Under the pieces are notes generated by a model, which saw only the letters and a program-made list of their open reading frames with translations, was not told the DNA's origin and did no database searches. A stretch of DNA of 8,858 bases from Bdellovibrionales bacterium. GTDB taxonomy: Bacteria; Bdellovibrionota; UBA2428. Location of the stretch: positions 1 through 8,858 of the forward strand of contig JAFEAR010000107.1 in the NCBI GenBank assembly GCA_018266335.1, read 5' to 3'. Both the position numbers and the translations under genes were made by a program. This document shows, piece after piece, positions 6,205-8,858 of the stretch. The stretch's first letter is position 1. Each line of letters opens with the position of its first letter.

Positions 6205-7152
6205 TCATGGCTTGATGAATAGCGCCACGACCATGAGCACAAGCGTCAGGCCAATCGGCACATCGCTGAGGGAAAGCTGCAGGCGCGTCTTGAGTTCATC
6301 GCGCTGGAGCGCGTCGTACTCGACGACATAGGAGAGCCTCTCATATTCGGAGAGGTTCTGGCGCCGCAACTGATCCATAAGCCGGTCAAGCTCCTGCTTG
6401 ATCGAGCGCGAATAGAGCTTTCGCAGAACGCTGCGCGGATAGAAGTTGAAAACGACAATCACGGGTGTCGCGACCACGACCGGCAACAGGAGGAGAAGTT
6501 GAAGCGGCTCCTTGAAGCCAAACGGATAGAGGAAAGGGCCGCCGTAATAGCTCTTCACATGGACGTAGACGAAGAGCGTCGTCATGGTCGAGAGCACGTT
6601 GACGTAGCTCACGACCGATCCGAGCGCGTCCAGCTTGAATATGTCTCGCGTGATCTCGATGTCGCGGACGGCATCCAGCATCTGCGCGATGTAGTAGAGC
6701 TTCCGCCCCACATAGATGCCCAGCGCGTATTCCACGCACGCAAACCCGATCAGGATGTATTCCGCCGCGCCGGGCACGGGAAACCTGCACAGGTAGAAGA
6801 TGAAGAAGGCTGCGATCGTGAAGTAAGTCGCAAACCGCATCGAGCGTCCGCGATTCAGATAGATCGCCTTCTTCTTCGCGTATGCGGTACGAGCCAGCGA
6901 GTCCGCGTCGAACGACTCTTCAATGAATGCAGGCACGTCACGCTGCGACGTGAAGACAAACATCGCGGTTCCAATGATCAGGCCACCTGAGATGATGCAA
7001 TTGAATGAAACGGCGAACGCCTTGACGTAGTCCGCGAGGACTGCGGGTTCGAGCCAGACCACGACGGCAGCGCCGAGTGCGCCGTACACAACAGAAATGC
7101 CAAGCGCCCAGAACACCTGGTCGGCAAGCTTGAACAAATGGGATGAACCCAT
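6205..7152 (-). CDS. Polytopic membrane protein of unknown function, cassette 2 (315 aa)
   Basis: I do not recognise a named family. Hydrophobic spans lie near 14-35, 47-69, 108-122, 130-148, 182-199 and 217-237. They are followed by a charged, probably cytoplasmic helical stretch (YPRSVLRKLYSRSIKQELDRLMDQLRRQNLSEYERLSYVVEYDALQRDELKTRL split across 238-291) and a last span at about 297-313 ending VALFIKP. The loop at 69-108 is charged and probably cytoplasmic. The layout and the ending (VPIGLTLVLMVVALFIKP) parallel the cassette 1 protein (VPVTLAGVRFFLLP). The start ATG lies inside repeat 2R with an in-frame TGA three bases before it, so the start is well fixed. No ribosome-binding site is visible. 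It is convergent with the UbiA-like gene, with an eight-base gap, and is downstream of the Sel1 gene in the same direction. Confidence 0.82.
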   Translation of the reverse strand: MGSSHLFKLADQVFWALGISVVYGALGAAVVVWLEPAVLADYVKAFAVSFNCIISGGLIIGTAMFVFTSQRDVPAFIEESFDADSLARTAYAKKKAIYLNRGRSMRFATYFTIAAFFIFYLCRFPVPGAAEYILIGFACVEYALGIYVGRKLYYIAQMLDAVRDIEITRDIFKLDALGSVVSYVNVLSTMTTLFVYVHVKSYYGGPFLYPFGFKEPLQLLLLLPVVVATPVIVVFNFYPRSVLRKLYSRSIKQELDRLMDQLRRQNLSEYERLSYVVEYDALQRDELKTRLQLSLSDVPIGLTLVLMVVALFIKP

Positions 7153-7166
7153 AATTCAGAGTTATT
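7150..7166 (-). repeat. Cassette 2 right inverted repeat (site 2R), candidate recombination site
   Basis: Read on the minus strand it is AATAACTCTGAATTATG; the last 16 bases equal site 2L and lie in the opposite orientation. The ATG at the end is the start codon of the 315-aa membrane protein. It shares ATAA-N7-TTAT with the three other sites, with centre CTCTGAA as in 2L. In the remaining gap, 7167-7365, I see no gene and no clear terminator, only GC-rich sequence including a short GGCGCGCGCC palindrome. Confidence 0.7.
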
Positions 7167-7365
7167 GTTAGCCCCACAGCAGCCTAGCCGAACGCATGAA
7201 TTCGGCCAAGAGAACACAAAATTGGCGAGTGTCTACATGGGCCGATCCAAATAACTGGAAGAACGGGCGCGCGCCACTTCCCGGTGGGCTTTCGCGGGGC
7301 GGGCCTGAATCACTCCTACGCTGCCCCGTGCGCTGCTCTTTAGCGGATTGCCGCGTCAGGAACTT

Positions 7366-8568
7366 TTAGTGAGCGGCGCGTCTCTCCGCCAGCCAGGCGT
7401 CAAGCGGCGCGAGGTTACGATCGCCCTCCGCCCTTGCGCGCTCAATCCAAGCCTGTCCTTTGGTGAGGTCGGGTATAACGCCATGGCCACCGACCAAGTA
7501 GATCATTGCGATCTTTTCCTCGGGATTCCAGTAGGCGCCTTGCGATGCGGCGCGCTCGTACCAGTATTCTGCCTTCCGCCAATCCCGCGAGAAGCCTATC
7601 GCTCCTTTGAAGTAGGCGTCACCAAGAGCGATCTGTGCGATGATGCTGCCAAGATCAGCGGCTCGCACGATCAGCGAGCGCGCTTTTGCAAGGTCAGGCT
7701 TAGTCCCGAGGCCCTGTTCGTAAATTTGGCTGAGATTGTCGAGGGCGTCCGTGTTGCCTTGCGCGGCCGCTTGTTCCAGCCAATTCCTGGCAAGTCCGTA
7801 GTCTTTCGGAAGGCCTAGGGCGCCCATCATGTATGCCGCGCCCAGGTAATTCTCGCCGAGTGCATCGCCATGGGAGGCCGCTACTCGAAAGCAGGAGAGC
7901 GCCTCAGCATTGCTCTGGGGCCCGCCGTAGCCGTTGGCCCAGAAGAAGCCGAGATACGCAACGGCAGGCATGTCCTCGCGTACGGCACCTTCCTGGAACC
8001 ACCTGCGCGCGAGTGTGAGGTCGACTCGCGTCCCGATGCCTTTCCAGTAGATGACTCCCATCATCGTCTGGGCCTTCGCGAAGCCAAGGTCCGCCAGCTT
8101 CCTCATATAGGGAGCGACGGCGGCCAACCCACCATTCTTCAGTGCGGCGTCTGCCTCATTGATGTATTTGATAATCTGCTCAGCGGAGCCGAGTGCAGTC
8201 TGTGTAGGCGGACGACTGACGTCAGGGTTCTGCCCATGTATTTCCGCCCTGATATCGCTCAACTTCCTTTCGAAGAGCTTCGCGAGATCACCATCGCGCT
8301 GCCGCTCGCGCTCGACATCCCGACGGTCGCGCTCTCCAAGCTCCCGCCGTAAATCGACAAGCGCTGGATCTGGAGAGTGGTCGCTCAACTGGATACCAAA
8401 AACGGTCAAAATAGTGATGGCGCCGCCGATAATCCCTAGCAGGATATTGGCGCGGTTCGTGTGCGCATGGTCGAGCACATAGCGCAGGGACGCCAAAGCT
8501 TGCCGACCCCCAAAGTGCGTCCCAGTCATCCCACGATTGCCTGAGGTCGGCTGTGTCCGCTCTTCCAT
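7366..8568 (-). CDS. Membrane-anchored Sel1-repeat (TPR-like) protein
   Basis: This is a scaffold-type protein. A cytoplasmic N-terminal tail of about 39 residues leads into one membrane span (40-60, ANILLGIIGGAITILTVFGIQ), a charged probable coiled coil (about 67-112, LRRELGERDRRDVERERQRDG...) and about six Sel1-like repeats from about 160 to 385. Typical repeat marks are GFAKAQTMMGVIYWKGIGTR, ALGENYLGAAYMMGALGLPK and DALDNLSQIYEQGLGTK, each followed by 'DxxxAxxWxxxAA..G'. Such repeats bind other proteins, often in envelope assembly or signalling; the partner here is unknown. The start ATG at 8568 is supported by GAGAGGGG about five bases upstream. It runs toward cassette 2, so readthrough could reach the 315-aa gene about 210 bases on. 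Confidence 0.9.
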   Translation of the reverse strand: MEERTQPTSGNRGMTGTHFGGRQALASLRYVLDHAHTNRANILLGIIGGAITILTVFGIQLSDHSPDPALVDLRRELGERDRRDVERERQRDGDLAKLFERKLSDIRAEIHGQNPDVSRPPTQTALGSAEQIIKYINEADAALKNGGLAAVAPYMRKLADLGFAKAQTMMGVIYWKGIGTRVDLTLARRWFQEGAVREDMPAVAYLGFFWANGYGGPQSNAEALSCFRVAASHGDALGENYLGAAYMMGALGLPKDYGLARNWLEQAAAQGNTDALDNLSQIYEQGLGTKPDLAKARSLIVRAADLGSIIAQIALGDAYFKGAIGFSRDWRKAEYWYERAASQGAYWNPEEKIAMIYLVGGHGVIPDLTKGQAWIERARAEGDRNLAPLDAWLAERRAAH

Positions 8569-8623
8569 CGCGCCCCTCTCGCGAAATGAAAAGCTAACAA
8601 AGTCAGTCGCGCATGGCGAACTA

Positions 8624-8858
8624 TTAAGGTCGCGGCGAGGGAGCGCCGACTGTCAGGTCATGGTTGCGCAAGTATCGCCGGATTGGTGGTGTGCACAGCG
8701 CGGCACCTGCGGTGAGAAACGCCGACGCACCCGACACGATGAGCGGAACTGCGACGCCTCTGCCTCCAAGCCAAACATAGGCGAGGACCGGCAACAGGTT
8801 GGCGTTCGCGACAAACATCATCGCCTGGAGCGTGCGATCTCCTGCGGTTGGGACTTCC
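8624..8858 (-). CDS. C-terminal part of a probable major facilitator transporter (partial)
   Basis: The reading frame is open through the right edge of the window, so the gene begins outside it; the ATG at 8821 is probably internal. The visible 77 residues start EVPTAGDRTLQAMMFVANANLLPVL and contain two hydrophobic spans (roughly NLLPVLAYVWLGG and VAVPLIVSGASAFLTAGAALCT), then a basic tail, PPIRRYLRNHD. VP...R.LQA followed by two final spans and an RR tail is typical of the end of MFS exporters of the EntS/MFS_3 kind; this rests on general pattern only. The stop at 8624 lies 55 bases before the Sel1 gene start, so the two could form one transcript. Confidence 0.55.
   Translation of the reverse strand, partial: EVPTAGDRTLQAMMFVANANLLPVLAYVWLGGRGVAVPLIVSGASAFLTAGAALCTPPIRRYLRNHDLTVGAPSPRP

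Noticed and set aside
6499..6990. 163-codon open frame on the + strand
   Set aside because: It is antisense to the cassette 2 membrane protein; the charged composition is what reverse reading of hydrophobic codons gives.
4304..7181. Shared GCCCCACAGCAG near 4304 and 7171
   Set aside because: A 12-base direct match is expected about twice by chance in a window this size, and the two copies sit on different sides of their sites.
7348..8352. Two open frames on the + strand (156 and 160 codons)
   Set aside because: They are antisense to the clear Sel1-repeat protein and show no recognisable domain.
8400..8450. GATAATCCCTAGC as a fifth recombination site
   Set aside because: Only one half matches; there is no TTAT arm at the right spacing and it lies inside the Sel1 gene.

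Overview
The window is GC-rich (well above 50% by eye) and reads as an accessory region of a proteobacterial chromosome or plasmid. An alphaproteobacterium of the Rhizobiales type is my best guess from codon use and gene style, but no marker gene proves it. I support ten protein-coding genes, one cut by the right edge. I found no rRNA, tRNA, CRISPR array or transposase.

Left part (1-2756): a small charged protein (49-321, +) converges on a predicted SAM-dependent methyltransferase of EgtD-like fold (325-1293, -). Then come a 250-base gap holding a perfect 8+8 bp dyad, an unrecognised 354-aa soluble protein (1548-2612, -) with a second dyad just before its start, and a divergent intergenic region.

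Central part (2752-7166) is the most interesting. Two cassettes have the same plan: two convergent genes, tail to tail, with the two 5' ends sitting in an exact inverted repeat. Cassette 1 (2752-4331) holds a CDP-alcohol phosphatidyltransferase (+) and a polytopic membrane protein (-), bounded by a 16-bp inverted repeat. Cassette 2 (5385-7166) holds a UbiA-family prenyltransferase (+) and another polytopic membrane protein (-), bounded by a different 16-bp inverted repeat. All four repeats share one core, ATAA-N7-TTAT. The 7-bp centre is identical within a cassette (TTGGGAA or CTCTGAA) and differs between cassettes. A complete XerC/D-like tyrosine recombinase (4412-5293, -) lies between the cassettes. 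ATAA-N6-8-TTAT resembles the core of Xer/dif-type recombination sites. My inference is that these are two independent invertible cassettes: each inversion would exchange which gene sits behind each outside promoter, and the pair-specific centres would keep the cassettes from recombining with each other. The rival reading is that the repeats are operators or leaderless promoters. Both readings can be tested.

Both cassettes pair a membrane-embedded enzyme of lipid or isoprenoid chemistry with a multi-span protein of unknown function, and the two unknown proteins look alike in layout. Together the genes suggest a switchable change to the cell envelope or its lipids; this is inference.

Right part (7167-8858): a 200-base gap, then a membrane-anchored Sel1-repeat protein (7366-8568, -) and the 3' end of a probable major-facilitator transporter (8624-8858, -).
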